DNA from: Xylaria sp. FL1777
Lineage: Eukaryota; Ascomycota; Sordariomycetes; Xylariales; Xylariaceae
NCBI GenBank assembly: GCA_022578965.1
Contig: MU400983.1
Coordinates: forward strand, 1-16,378
Reading direction: 5' to 3'
Length of the DNA: 16,378 bases
The stretch's first letter is position 1. Every line of letters starts with the position of its first letter. The notes under the pieces were generated by a model. It ran no database searches. It was not told the DNA's origin and saw only the letters and a list, made by a program, of their open reading frames with translations. Below are positions 1 through 9,905 of the stretch, piece after piece. A program made the translations under genes and the position numbers.

Positions 1-353
1 TATTAAATTAATATTAAAATATATAAAATAAAAATAAAATTAAAAAATAAAATAAAAAATAAATAAAATATTAATATATTATATAAAAGTTTATTTAAAA
101 TATAATATTATAAAGCTATTTAAATAATTATTTATACTTTTTAAATATTAGCTTAAAACTTTATAATTATTACATAAAGTTAAATCTATATTTAAAAAAG
201 TAAATATTAAAAAAAAAACATTTTTTAAGTATAGTATTAAAAAACTATGTATAAATATTACTAATTTAGGTAAAACTAGTCCGTGCTTCTTAAGTTCCTG
301 CATAGCAACTGTTGCACGGTGTACACCATGGCCTGTGCTGCCCAGAAGCCACA
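1..353 (-). repeat. Left arm of large inverted repeat (RIP-eroded transposon terminus)
   Basis: This stretch is the reverse complement of 15655-16007 with no net length difference (paired positions sum to 16008). The inner end reads TGTGGCTTCTGGGCAGCACA on the minus strand. Everything outward of about position 270 is almost pure A/T. In the first 110 bases from the inner end I count 16 differences between the arms, all of them transitions, which is the pattern left by RIP. The inner 85 bases keep near-normal base composition. The element continues past the left edge of the window, so its type cannot be assigned. The short open frame at 148-354 is also open in the other arm, but it is low-complexity and is not supported as a gene. 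Confidence 0.85.
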
Positions 354-545
354 TAGGTACCTACCTACAAGCACACCTTAGGTACATGTAGGTATGGGTT
401 GGTACCTTGGGAACTTGTATGTATGTATACTAGGTAGGTACTTAAGTAGTATAGGTATCTAATCCCAGTGCCTCTTTCACATGCTTGGGCTACATACAAC
501 ACCTACCTAGGTACCTACCTACCTACCTGGGTACCTAAGTAGCAT
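354..545. repeat. TAGGTA/TACCTA-rich tract, left
   Basis: Many overlapping copies of TAGGTA and its complement TACCTA, with palindromic GGTACC cores, are packed between the inner end of the left inverted-repeat arm and about position 545. The tract begins directly at the transposon edge. It is non-coding. The remaining sequence to 835 shows nothing recognisable apart from being the 3' flank of the checkpoint gene. Confidence 0.7.
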
Positions 546-835
546 CCATCCAAACAAACCGCTAGATTAGGTACACCCGAAGGATGCTTTTCTTCGCTTT
601 ACTTACTTGAGAACCTACCTGTATATTCCCGTACGAGCAATGTACTATATACATAGCAGACACATAATGACTGATAATCGATAAATACATTATCATCAAC
701 ATCGTTGTCATTGTATCATTTCTAATCACTGTACAGTATTTCCACCATGATATCTAGTCCTTGGTTTGTCCGCCCGCCAGTGCCCACCCCTGTTCTTGTT
801 TTGGCGTGTACCGGAAGAGCCATTACGTAGTAGTG

Positions 836-3321
836 TCAACCGTTGAAAAATTCCCCAAGTTCCTCTCCCGCCTCTGACGTCACTGCCATCTCGAGTAATT
901 CATGCGCCAGCTCCGCAGTATCCTCTGCAACAAGGTCGTCGGCAAAGTTCAACCGCGAGAGACTCAGCAAGTACCTTTGTGAGCCACCCATCGTCTTGGA
1001 CAGTTTAGCCGACATGTCAACGGTGTTGCCGCCTATCGGAGTCGTGATGATCATGTGAAGTAGCAGCATCGTGTGCGCCACCAGCCTCTGTAGCCCGTCC
1101 GACGTCCCGTCTCCGCCAGCTAACGAGTACTGCATGCCGCCATCGTAGAGCTCCTCAATGCAGCCGGACAGGAGCGTCACCAGCCGCGGGATCATCCAGT
1201 CGTGCCTGGCGAGCTGTGCGAGCCCCAACGGGGATCTCGCAAATGCCAAGAGCGTCTGCAGCGCCGCCAGTCGCACATTTTGAAGCTTCACCTCGTCGGC
1301 ATCCCATCGTGGTGCCTCCGTGAGGTGCGCCGAGATCCGGTCTATCAGCAGTTGCGCCACCACTTCCGGTGGTTTGTCTGGGTTGATGGGTCCGATGCTG
1401 TCGGGGAATACAGACGTGCAGAGCAGCCTCAACGTTGCCGCGAAGTCGTCTATTGGTTGCTTGCGATTAAGAAGCATCAGTATGAAATGTATGTGCACCA
1501 GGTTCCAGAAATCAGCCACCGGTGATGAGATACTGCCTCCAACGGGCTCTGACATCGCGCAGCCGAGTGCCGTGAGGTACAGAAGCGATAGGATCTTGCT
1601 AGTGTCAATATTGTCTCTAAACTTGATAAATTTCTCATCTGTCGGATCGCCCGGAACAGAATTGTTAAATCGGGGTATAGCCACTTCATAGCAAGCATCC
1701 ATCGCCACAGGCAGCAAGGTGGGAGCAATGTACGGAGCAAGCGTTACAGTTTGCCATTGCAGAGTGAATGAAACTAGCGATACCAGCTCAGCTATGGGGG
1801 CTAGCTGGAACAGGTCAGCTACAAGTCTCGTCCGAGGACATGAGGTCAGGTAAAGACTCCTTACACAAGCTTCCTTTTTGCAAGCATCCCACAGCCGGAT
1901 GACCTCCAAGCAGAATTGGATAGGCAGCTGGGTAGGGTCGCCAGGGTCGCCAGCAGTGCTGAGTTTCGTTAGGAGGATGGAAGCGAGGCTTTCGTTGGGC
2001 CTGGATGGCAGCTCGAAATGAGAGAGATACTCAAGCGTCAAAGGGCGGCTGTGAGCAGCACTGTGATTCAAGATTGCTTTCATGTACTAGACATTATTAG
2101 TACAAGAGGTATGGGAATTCGACACTGTACGAGTCCTACATCGAATGGCGCATTTCTTTGTGTGATAGGTGATATTGGACCAGCCACAGCAGCGTCCACC
2201 CTAACATCGTCCAGCATAACAACATCATCCGAGTGCGTCTCGAGGGCCATGACCGGGCTGTCAATGGCCTGGCGCTTCCTCTTGCTCTTGGTAGGCGTCC
2301 TCAAGAGTTTCGACGAGGGTTCAACGACGGAGCTGGCCACTGGGCCGACGTTCTTGCCCCGTTTCCCCTTCGTCGGGCTGCCGGCCATTTCAACATCTTC
2401 AAACCCGTCCGAGACCCCCCAGGCTTTCGCAGCGGCGTTCTTTTTCGGCGTTCCAGGCCCACCGCGGCGTTTAGCACGGACAACCTCTTCCCTTAAATCT
2501 CGTCTCGTGAATTCGAGCTCGGTGGCCGCGGATTCCTGAGCAGCTCTCGCTGCCTCGACTGCCCGCTCCTGTTTTGCTAACTGTTCAGTGGTCTGTGCCT
2601 TGATGATTTGAAGCTCGCGTTCATGGTCTTCTCGTGATTTCTCCAAGCGTTTCCGCACGATACTAATCTCTCCATCTTTAGTGGTAAGTTTGGACCTCAG
2701 GTCCAGGATCTGTGCCTGGAGAGCAGCGACCTCGTGAGAGGGAGGCCCTGTTTGGCGCTGCGCCTGGGACGGCTGGTATCTGGATGGTATCGAGGGAGCA
2801 GGGCGGGGTAAGGGGGGTGGAGGTCGCGGTATCTGGCTGTAGGGGTGGGCTTGGCCCCGGAGGACCTGCTGCGAAGATCGAGGACCGACCGGGGTAGGGC
2901 GAGGAGGGCCGGTAGGGGGGCGGGGGATAGAACCAATAGGTTGTGGTGGGAGGCGACTAGCGGGCAAGGGGACCGAGACGGGATGCCATGTCTCTTTTCG
3001 CTGCTGTTGTTGTTGTAGAGGTTGCTGCTGAGGAGGGATGCTCGGTGGGAGCCGGGCGGCGCTCTCTGGCGCAGGCGCAGGCGGCAGGGCAGACTGCAAT
3101 GGGAGAGCATCCTGCACGACTACCACAGCATCGTCGAGATCGTCGTCGTCGAAATCATAGCCGTATCCACCGTCATGTCGTGGCTGGAGAGCACGCGGGG
3201 GCGGGGGGGGGCGATGTTCGTAGGTCTTCTGGGCCTGAGTGAACTGGATGGCACCATTCTCAAGCTCTTGAAGAACGTTGGCGTTGAGAGCGTCGAGGTC
3301 GTCGTCGGAGAAGTCGTCCAT
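836..3321 (-). CDS. Rad26/UvsD/ATRIP-type DNA-damage checkpoint protein
   Basis: Two exons: 3321-2140 (394 codons) and 2086-836 (416 codons plus stop), giving 810 aa. The 53-nt intron 2139-2087 is phase 0, with donor GTAGGA, branch-like TACTAAT and acceptor TCTAG; splicing joins ...APFD to YMKAIL.... Rad26-family proteins (ATRIP in animals) are obligate partners of the ATR/Rad3/UvsB kinase, bring it to RPA-coated single-stranded DNA and act in the nucleus. Visible here: an acidic N-terminal segment FSDDDLDALN (residues 4-13) like the ATRIP RPA-binding motif; a similar FDDDDLDD near 57-64; a proline/glutamine-rich linker of about 37-195; a coiled coil of about 197-286; basic NLS-like KSKRKR at 345-350 with several SP/TP sites; and a helical C-terminal domain (second exon) of the type found in fungal Rad26 proteins. 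The start context is CGCAATGG. A three-codon upstream ORF (3400-3389) may lie in the leader. Family assignment is by recognition of overall architecture. Confidence 0.85.
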
Positions 3322-3475
3322 TGCGACTCGGAGAGCCAGCGATGGTCACTAACGGGCCCATTGGCGCGGTGCTGCTGCCACACTAAATTTAGATTTGCAT
3401 TCACAGTATCTCGGCGAGGGCGGTAGGGAGCGACAGCGATGGTGAAGATGGCGGAGGGAAACGAGAGGGAAATGA

Positions 3476-3688
3476 GGTACCTACATAGGTAACTTTGAAG
3501 TACCGCTAGGTAGGTACCTTATCTACCTTATCTACCAGTACCGGGTATCAGCTAAGGTAAGGTACCGTGTAGTGGATCGAGCTGAGTAAAGTACTTACTC
3601 AAGATACCTATGTAGGTAGGTACCTGTTTTATACTGGGCGATCGGCTTCAACTAGGTACCTACCTACATAGGTACCTAGGTAAGGTAG
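3476..3688. repeat. TAGGTA/TACCTA-rich tract upstream of the checkpoint gene
   Basis: Dense repetition of TAGGTA, TACCTA and GGTACC words begins about 155 nt upstream of the checkpoint gene start. It is the same word family as at 354-545 and 15533-15654. No coding potential is seen. It lies in the divergent promoter interval between the checkpoint gene and the sugar dehydrogenase gene, so it could overlap regulatory sequence, but no specific site is recognised. Confidence 0.65.
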
Positions 3689-4455
3689 TGCCATGTCTCT
3701 CCGCCACTACACGTATGACCCTCTTTACCTACTCAGTTAGACAGAGGGTTAAGATATTTTCGATATTATTTTGGCTAGGTTCTATAGAAGAAATGTGGGT
3801 AATCCTAAAAGAAGAGAGAGGGAGGGAGGGAGATCTATGGCTGGCCGGAAACATATCTTGATGCTTCCGTTACTGATATCCAGGGCATTGTATAGGTACC
3901 GTTACATTATCTCTGCTATGTAGATCTATTCTCTAACATGAACAATTTTCTTGTTCAAGATTAGCTTTCGAAAGAAGGTTGCGGCAAGGAAACGGCAATA
4001 TCCAACAGAAATGATACCAGGAGCCTTCATTTATGATCAGACTTCTTTAACGCCCGTCCATACCTTTCAGCACCAAGGGCGGATCAAGGGCTTTTTAATT
4101 ATATTACATGCCGATTAGAGGCTATGTGAGAGGAAAGTGACTTGTGAGTAACCATCACAGTCGCGCATGAACAGACGATGCTAATATCGAACGGCATCCT
4201 AGTAGGTAGACGGGATGGGTAGGCAACGACAGCCGTCAGGCGTGACCTCGCACAAGTACGACGCCAACTATCCGACTACTTAGGTGTGTGTCTCACAGGT
4301 ATCAATGCCTGACTGGAATGTGGTCATGGTCCTGGTCCTGGTCCTGAACAGCTTCTCCTCAACCAACCAACCCCTGAATCCTATTCTGCACGACAAATCG
4401 ATCCTTGACGGCAGCTGGTCTATAAGGCCCAGCCCGAGGAAACGAGTGATTCGCC
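3689..4455. other. Divergent intergenic region upstream of the sugar dehydrogenase
   Basis: No gene is seen. The stretch holds a purine run near 3812-3834 (AGAGAGAGGGAGGGAGGGAG), three tandem copies of the hexamer GGTCCT around 4328-4346, and a TATA-like TATAAG at 4421. An open frame over 4284-4502 runs through the tandem hexamers and has no recognisable content. Most of the stretch is presumed promoter and leader of the plus-strand gene starting at 4456. Confidence 0.5.
4421..4426 (+). promoter_or_regulatory. TATA-like box of the sugar dehydrogenase gene
   Basis: TATAAG lies 35 nt before the ATG at 4456. If used, the leader would be only a few nucleotides long, which is short for a fungal mRNA, so this may be a chance match or may drive a subset of transcripts. 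Confidence 0.25.
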
Positions 4456-5878
4456 ATGAAAATACCAACGGCCACGGTTATTGCTTTGGCGACAGTCAGT
4501 AAGTTGGCCCGGCCTTGATATGTCTCGTCGTGCCTAAGAAGCATGCCTGTACTCGGCTAATCTGGACAGTATCCAGTCAAGCCCTTCTTCTATCCTGTCC
4601 CGGCGTGGCGAACTCCCTTTCCCCGTACAAAACTGCGCCAGGCTGGTCGTACGTCAAGGTGGCTGGTGGACTTCGCAGCCCTCGCGATCTGGTCCTAGAC
4701 GGCGAGGGTCGACTGCTCATTGTTGAGGAAGGGGTTGGTCTTAGTCAGCATATCGTCGACGCCAATGGGTGCATCATCAACAGTCGTCTCCTCATTTCAA
4801 ACACCGATCTCAATCACGGCATCTGTCTGAGCACGGACGGGCAAAGCTTGTACGCGAGCTCGCCATCGTGTGTATTCAGCTGGCAATATGACCCTAAAAC
4901 GGGCAATGTTGGCCAGGGCCCGGTCCTTCTAGTATCAGGGATGGCAACGTCTGGCCATACCACGAGAACGCTGGTCATTCCTCCGCACCGTCCTGATCTG
5001 CTAGTCGTCTCGCACGGGTCAAGCTCCAACATCGATCAAGATACTGATGACCCCAAAATCGCTAGAGCAGTCGTCAAGGTCTTCAACATGTCCTCAATAC
5101 CTATGGGAGGTTACGATTTTGTCTCGCAGGGCTGGAATGCTGGGTTCGGACTCCGCAATGAAGTCGGCCTTGTGTTTGACGGAAATAATATGTAAGAAGA
5201 TCCCAGTTACCCCCATCGGGCGAAATGGGATGAAACAGAGAGAGGAAGAGAGTAGTAACACTCGATAGGCTCTGGGGGGTCGAAAATAGCGCCGATAACC
5301 TCGCTCGCACCGTCAACGGCACAACGACAGACGTGCACACAAACAACCCGTCCGAAGAACTCAATTTCTTAGGAGACGTGGCATTTGTGAATGACGACTG
5401 GTACGGCTATCCGGTGTGCTTCACGGTGTGGAATCCTGACGAGCTACCTGATCGTGTCTTCAAGGTCGGCCAACAGTTCGTCCAAACGCCTTCCCGGGAA
5501 TTTGACGACGACACATGCACCCAAATATCCGTGCCACCGATACTCAGCTTCCAGGCGCACTCGGCTCCGCTCGGCTGCAAGTTCGACGCGCAATTCAACA
5601 ATCTGTTCGTCGCAATGCATGGCAGCTGGGATCGCCAGCCTCCCACGGGCTTCAAGGTCGTTGCGGTCCCTTTTGCTCAAGGCCCAGATGGTTCATACGC
5701 ACCTACGGCCGCCTCTTGGAGCACCAGGGGTAGCATTGATGTATTTTATCCACCAGATGAGACGGAGTGCTCATCAACTACCTGTATTCGTCCTGTGGGA
5801 CTAGCCTTCGATGCTGCCGGGCGGCTATATGTAACAAGCGACGCGTCCGGCGAGGTATTCTTGCTTTCACACGGCTAG
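4456..5878 (+). CDS. Secreted PQQ-type L-sorbosone/pyranose dehydrogenase-like protein (GSDH fold)
   Basis: Three exons: 4456-4498, 4570-5191 and 5269-5878, giving 424 aa. Intron 1 (71 nt, GTAAGT..CTAAT..CAG, phase 1) and intron 2 (77 nt, GTAAGA..TAG, phase 2) restore one continuous family-like protein. The start at 4456 has an in-frame stop nine bases upstream and encodes a signal peptide (MKIPTATVIALATV, probable cleavage after SSQA, residue 19). Without exon 1 there is no leader. Landmarks: GLRSPRDL (48-55), HGICLSTDG (97-105), RTLVIPP (147-153), GLRNEVGLVF (208-217), WGVENSADNL (224-233), NNPSEELN (247-254), YGYPVCFTVW (267-276) and HGSWDRQPPTGFKVV (339-353, with the conserved His). This is the glucose/sorbosone dehydrogenase six-bladed propeller, related to the AA12 PQQ-dependent pyranose dehydrogenases, which oxidise sugars outside the cell. 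No cytochrome, CBM1 or GPI signal is seen. The exact substrate is unknown. Convergent with the sugar transporter downstream. Confidence 0.88.
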
Positions 5879-5904
5879 GTGAATAGATTACAGGATAAGG
5901 GCAG

Positions 5905-5907
<3 letters not shown>

Positions 5908-5963
<56 letters not shown>

Positions 5964-5965
5964 AC
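5908..5965. repeat. Compound microsatellite (TC)n-(CA)n
   Basis: A run of TC dinucleotides (about 5909-5939) passes without interruption into a run of CA dinucleotides (about 5939-5965). It begins about 30 nt after the stop codon of the sugar dehydrogenase and so probably lies in its 3' UTR, between two convergent genes. Confidence 0.95.
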
Positions 5966-6376
5966 TTCATCAATATTTCTCTTGAGTCCAATTGTTCCCT
6001 AGAAAGTGTGAGCCCTACCGAATTACGATGTGTCAGTCTGAGATGACCGCCTATTAAGACCTTCCCTTTGGAACCATTCAAAGTAAATCACAGTTAAGAC
6101 AATCATACTCGCTTGAGGGTATATGTGCTATGTCCCTAGATGAATTTTCCGTGTTCACACCACAACTTAACAGTTCCAAGATGGCAACTAGGATCAGTAG
6201 GGTTAGGAAGTCCACAGTAATGATCTATGTTGGCAGGTTAAAGAACGAGATGCCGACTGAACTTTCCTATTACCAGTCGAACAAATCAGCACTTGGATAC
6301 TTGCAATTATAAGTGTGAATCTTCCTGCCTAGCTTTGGAAGAAACACTGTCATTACCGCTGACTATAGTCTGAACT
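5966..6376. other. Convergent intergenic spacer
   Basis: About 410 nt separate the microsatellite from the stop codon of the sugar transporter, which is read from the other strand. It presumably contains the 3' ends of both transcripts. A small open frame at 6130-6312 has no recognisable features and poor support. Nothing else is seen. Confidence 0.5.
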
Positions 6377-8140
6377 CTAAACATGAGCCTCTTTTGAGGT
6401 GCGCCTTTCCCCCGCCTCGTCGACATGCTCAGCAGCACCACCAAGCATATCAGCCTGCTTCTCATCAATGGCCATATCCAGGCGGTCAGCATCGTCGTTA
6501 CCACGACGGCCAATCTGGTACCAAGGTAGCTCAAAGAGTAGATTCATACTCTCAAGTGAACGGCCAGCCGTCTCGGGCACGAAGAACCAGACCCATAGGC
6601 CACCGAGAATGGTAACCGCTGCAAAGAACCAAAAAGTGCCCTTTGGCGTGATACCACCATCCTGCGTGGGTAGGAGAAGGATAGGTACGGCACGCGTGTT
6701 ACCGTATTGGTTGGCGAAATGCACTGTCATGGCGAGGGATGTCGACACAGCACGGATACGCAAGGGAAACAGCTCGGCCGTCAGGAGATACTGCATCGAG
6801 TTCCAACCAAGCGCCCATCCAACCCCTGAGATGAAGATCATGGCAATAGCACCGCGGCTGGGGCCGATCTTAGAGTGTGGAAGCTCGTAGTTATCGTCGA
6901 CGCCCAGCTGCGGTGTCGCCGTCAGGAAACCCGCAATGTAAATGACGGAGATGGCCTGTAGGGTAATGCCGATAAGAAGAGCGCGCTTACGGCCGATGAC
7001 GTCGACGAGGAACAAGGCGCACCCCAGGGCGGATACGAACTTGACGATGCCGAACACACCGCTCGCCAGAAGCGACTCAGTCGTGCCTCCAATGCCCAGG
7101 AGCGCGAAGAGGTCGGGGGCATATAGTGTAATCGAGCCCGCACCACTCCATTGGGATAGCAATTGCACCATTAGGGAGAGGTATAGACGGTAGGCGTTGT
7201 TGGGGATCAAGAACATCTCCTTAAGCAGGCCAACCCAGCTCGACCCCATAGTGGCCTCCATCTCCTCCTCGTGGGCGGCACGAATCTCGGCAATCTCCCG
7301 CACGACGTACTCGTGATCTGGCGGAAGTTGGCGAATCCGTGACATCGTCCGTAGCGCTTCATCATACTTCCCTTGTTTGACAAGGAGCCGTGGTGACTCT
7401 TGTTGGAAAAAGGTGAGAACGAATATCAGACCGGCAAATATGAGGTGCAGACTCGTCGGCACGAGCTACGGGCGTCCAAGTTAGCACGAGAGGTTTCACA
7501 GGGTTGGTGTGTAAGGATGCAGAGTGTCTTGTTCTTCACTTACCCATCGATTAGGCGTGGTGTCCCCGATGTTGACCTGCGCGCCATAGTTGGTGAAGTA
7601 AGCGAGCACGATACCGAGGTACACGGCACCGGTGAAGATGCAGGTGCAAAGACCACGGACGGACGCCGGTGCTATCTCAGCGATGTATATAGGCCCTACA
7701 ACGGGAGTCTGGCCGACACCGAGTCCGGCGATAAACCGGCCTGCGTACACAGCGCCGAGGCTGTTGCCATGTCCCATAAAGATGGCAATGCCCAGTATCC
7801 ATAACACGCACAGCTGGCGTGTCGCCCAGATACGACCGATGCGATCACATACCAAGAAGGCGATGAGGGCTCCGGCGACGGAGCCGACCTGAACCATGGC
7901 CGAGACGTTGGCCTTGATGTTGGCCTTCTCGGTGTCACTGTAGCTCTCGTAGCCGATGGAGGCCTGGAAAACCTTGGAGTTGAAGGCGCCATTGATCAGG
8001 CCCTCGTCGACACCGCGAGCGGCGCCGAGGAGACCGAACGAGACGACGGCGAACCAGAGACGCCAATTGAAGACGCCCTTTGGCTCGTTCAGGTCCTTCA
8101 GCTTGAAGACATTGACGGGCTTCTTGACACCGCCAGCCAT
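6377..8140 (-). CDS. MFS sugar transporter (sugar porter family, 12 TM)
   Basis: Two exons: 8140-7544 (199 codons) and 7465-6377 (362 codons plus stop), giving 561 aa. The 78-nt intron 7543-7466 is phase 0, with donor GTAAGT, branch-like GCTAAC and acceptor CGTAG; it joins ...TPNRW to LVPTSL.... The start is the ATG at 8140 in context CACAATGGC. The frame stays open further upstream but contains no earlier ATG. Sugar-porter landmarks: DRIGR after TM2 (99-103), GRFIAGLGVG (134-143), PIYIAEIAPASVRG (150-163), QESPR (221-225, a PESPR variant), DVIGRKR (354-360), ELFPLRIRA (430-438) and PETAGRSLE (496-504). Cytoplasmic N and C tails are hydrophilic. The family imports sugars or related polyols and acids such as quinate across the plasma membrane, usually with protons; the substrate cannot be read from sequence. 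Convergent with the secreted sugar dehydrogenase, suggesting but not proving a shared carbohydrate role. A CreA-like GTGGAG at 8150-8155 lies just upstream. Confidence 0.92.
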
Positions 8141-8221
8141 TGTGGGAGAGTGGAGGGAGGGAACTGGTGAGGAAGGGGGTGGCAGCTCAGAGACATGAGA
8201 GGGAGACTTCACGAAGGCCGT

Positions 8222-8269
8222 GTGGGAGGGAGTGTGGGAGGCAGCGTGGGAGGCAGCGTGGGAGGCAGT
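8222..8269. repeat. Four tandem 12-mers (GTGGGAGGCAGC) upstream of the transporter
   Basis: Units are at 8222-8233 (variant GTGGGAGGGAGT), 8234-8245, 8246-8257 and 8258-8269 (last base T). The array is 82-129 nt upstream of the transporter ATG and reads as a pyrimidine-rich GCTGCCTCCCAC repeat on its sense strand. It probably sits in the core promoter or 5' leader. Confidence 0.9.
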
Positions 8270-9438
8270 GAGTACGGGCGGCGGCAGGACTCTTTATCTC
8301 TTTATCTGCCCGCTGGCGGAAGAACTCTCCCATTGTCCTATCGTCCGATCCGGCACCCATTTCGATGCACGGGGTTGCCGTCTGATAGCGGCACTGGACT
8401 GGACTCGTAGTTGACAGTGGATGAGGTACCAGTCGTGTGGAAGTACTCAAGTACTCAAGTACTTTGTCCTGTGTCAATGTACTGTGCTGCTGTTCAGTAC
8501 TGTACATACGTACCCCGTTCTCCGGCACTCGTCATCCCCTCATGACACGCCCAGAATCTCTTTAACGCTACCTACTGTAGGTAATCCTGTATCCTGTCTA
8601 TTCAGGGTCTGGGGCTAGTGTGGCGTTAGAATGATCTACGCAGTATATGTTCGAACGCGTTATGCCTATGCCAACAAATAGATTTACTGCCTAAAGTCAG
8701 GACAATTCTTAGTAGGTCCTGGTATCTACGTCCATATAATAAGCAACGAAAACAACAAGGCTTCCTACGCAGTACACATAGGTACCTTGTGCGCCTGCTC
8801 TCATGGTGTATTGTGCAACATGATTTTTACTGGTTAGAGATACATATATGTAGAGATCACGAGGTTGGCATATTATATGCGATGCCTGTCGACACATCCA
8901 TGTACCTGGGTAGTGGAGGCTTGGCGACCCCATCATCTACACTACATCTACATGGGAAGGTAGGTATCTACATATAATGGGACTGTAGCAGTAGTCTCCC
9001 CGTCCGGCCTGTTGCTAAGCCATCTACCTACCTCTACATAAGCACCATTACATAAGTACGCAGTATACATTGAGTTGTTTTTTACATGAACCTATCGCAT
9101 GTTACTGTAACATTCAGCACTTGTTATTACCGTGTGCACACGGGTTACAACGTAATATATAGAAGTTGTTGTATAGGTACTATAAAAAGCAAGTAGGTAC
9201 TTTATATCGGTTGGCGGTCAGGACATGTACTTATCTTAGTACATACTCCGCAGTAAGTCCGTACAGTACCTACGCATACGTAATGACGCGCGCACTCCAC
9301 TCTATGCGGGGGGCCACTACAGGGGAGCAGAAAAGTCTGTCTCCTAGGTTCGGGGACTCCAGACGTCGGCATGTTTACACAGTATATGTGGGGAAATTAC
9401 CACGGTAAGCTTAGGCCAAACTTCGGTCGTACTAAAAT
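8270..9438. other. Gene-poor region with scattered TAGGTA words
   Basis: No supported gene. It holds 2.9 copies of the 8-mer AAGTACTC at 8441-8463, overlapping palindromic AGTACT words, and isolated TAGGTA/TACCTA words near 8571-8582, 8776-8784, 8958-8966, 9023-9032 and 9173-9200. Open frames of 60-110 codons occur on both strands but are low-quality and none resembles a known protein. The part nearest 8270 is presumably the promoter of the minus-strand transporter. Confidence 0.5.
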
Positions 9439-9551
9439 TTCAAAGACTAATCAATCATACAAACAACTAAATAAAGAAGATAACATAATGTTACCTAGTT
9501 TAAGCTTCTTTATTTTTCTTTTATTTTTTAGCTGTTTATTTAGTCTTTGAA
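9439..9551. repeat. Nested inverted repeat, MITE-like hairpin
   Basis: Outer arms TTCAAAGACTAA (9439-9450) and TTAGTCTTTGAA (9540-9551) are perfect 12-base complements. Inner arms AAATAAAGAAG (9469-9479) and CTTCTTTATTT (9505-9515) add 11 perfect pairs around a loop of 25 nt. The whole could fold as a 113-nt interrupted hairpin. It is non-coding, AT-rich, and may be the remains of a miniature transposon. No target-site duplication was identified. Confidence 0.7.
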
Positions 9552-9559
9552 TTAGTAAA

Positions 9560-9905
9560 GGCTAAGCACTTGTAGTGTTTAGGTCAATTTTTGCTGCACC
9601 CACTCTTCTACTACCCACTCTTCAGTAACTAGCCCCTTTCAACCTCCCCAAATCTCCTCATTACCCCGCATTAGCCTAGTTCTTATTCCCCCCCGGGGGG
9701 GGGACATTATTATTCTAGTCACGGCACTCGGTCATTTTAAACCGCTATATGTAGCCATGGCCAGAAGCCATGACTCGTTGTAGCTACTTACGCCCTATAA
9801 ATAGCTTCGATAATTTTCTGAGCAAAGTCTTGCTAGACTTTAGTTCAGTGCCTCAAAAGCTGCAGGTACTCGTTGTATATGAGTCAGTTCCATGTCTCCC
9901 CTTTA
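9560..9905. other. Gene-free stretch with direct repeat and C7G9 palindrome
   Basis: It contains a duplicated ACCCACTCTTC (9598-9608 and 9613-9623), a homopolymer junction C7G9 (9688-9703), a short hairpin CATGGC-CAGAA-GCCATG near 9757-9773, and a further imperfect hairpin CTGAGCAAAGTC / GACTTTAGTTCAG near 9819-9849. No gene is recognised. The look is that of decayed mobile DNA rather than promoter. Confidence 0.45.

Noticed and set aside
148..354. 68-codon frame in the left arm with a similar 70-codon frame in the right arm (15648-15860), looking like a conserved small protein
   Set aside because: The similarity is explained by the DNA-level inverted repeat. The frame is dominated by AT-driven Phe/Leu/Ile/Asn/Lys codons and the differences are RIP transitions with no sign of protein-level selection.
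354..545. Subtelomeric or telomeric repeat
   Set aside because: The repeated word is TAGGTA, not the fungal telomere unit TTAGGG, and it also occurs inside the gene region next to a conserved gene.
3022..3426. 134-codon plus-strand frame across the start of the checkpoint gene
   Set aside because: It is antisense to the GC-rich, proline-coding part of the checkpoint gene, where stop codons are rare by composition. It has no recognisable features.
8141..8212. N-terminal extension of the transporter by 24 codons
   Set aside because: The extension has no ATG (the earliest candidate is GTG at 8212) and encodes a low-complexity Pro/Ser stretch. The ATG at 8140 has an ideal fungal context.
8609..8614. 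CreA carbon-repression site (CTGGGG) upstream of the transporter
   Set aside because: The SYGGRG consensus is so degenerate that matches are expected by chance in this length, and no closely spaced pair was found.
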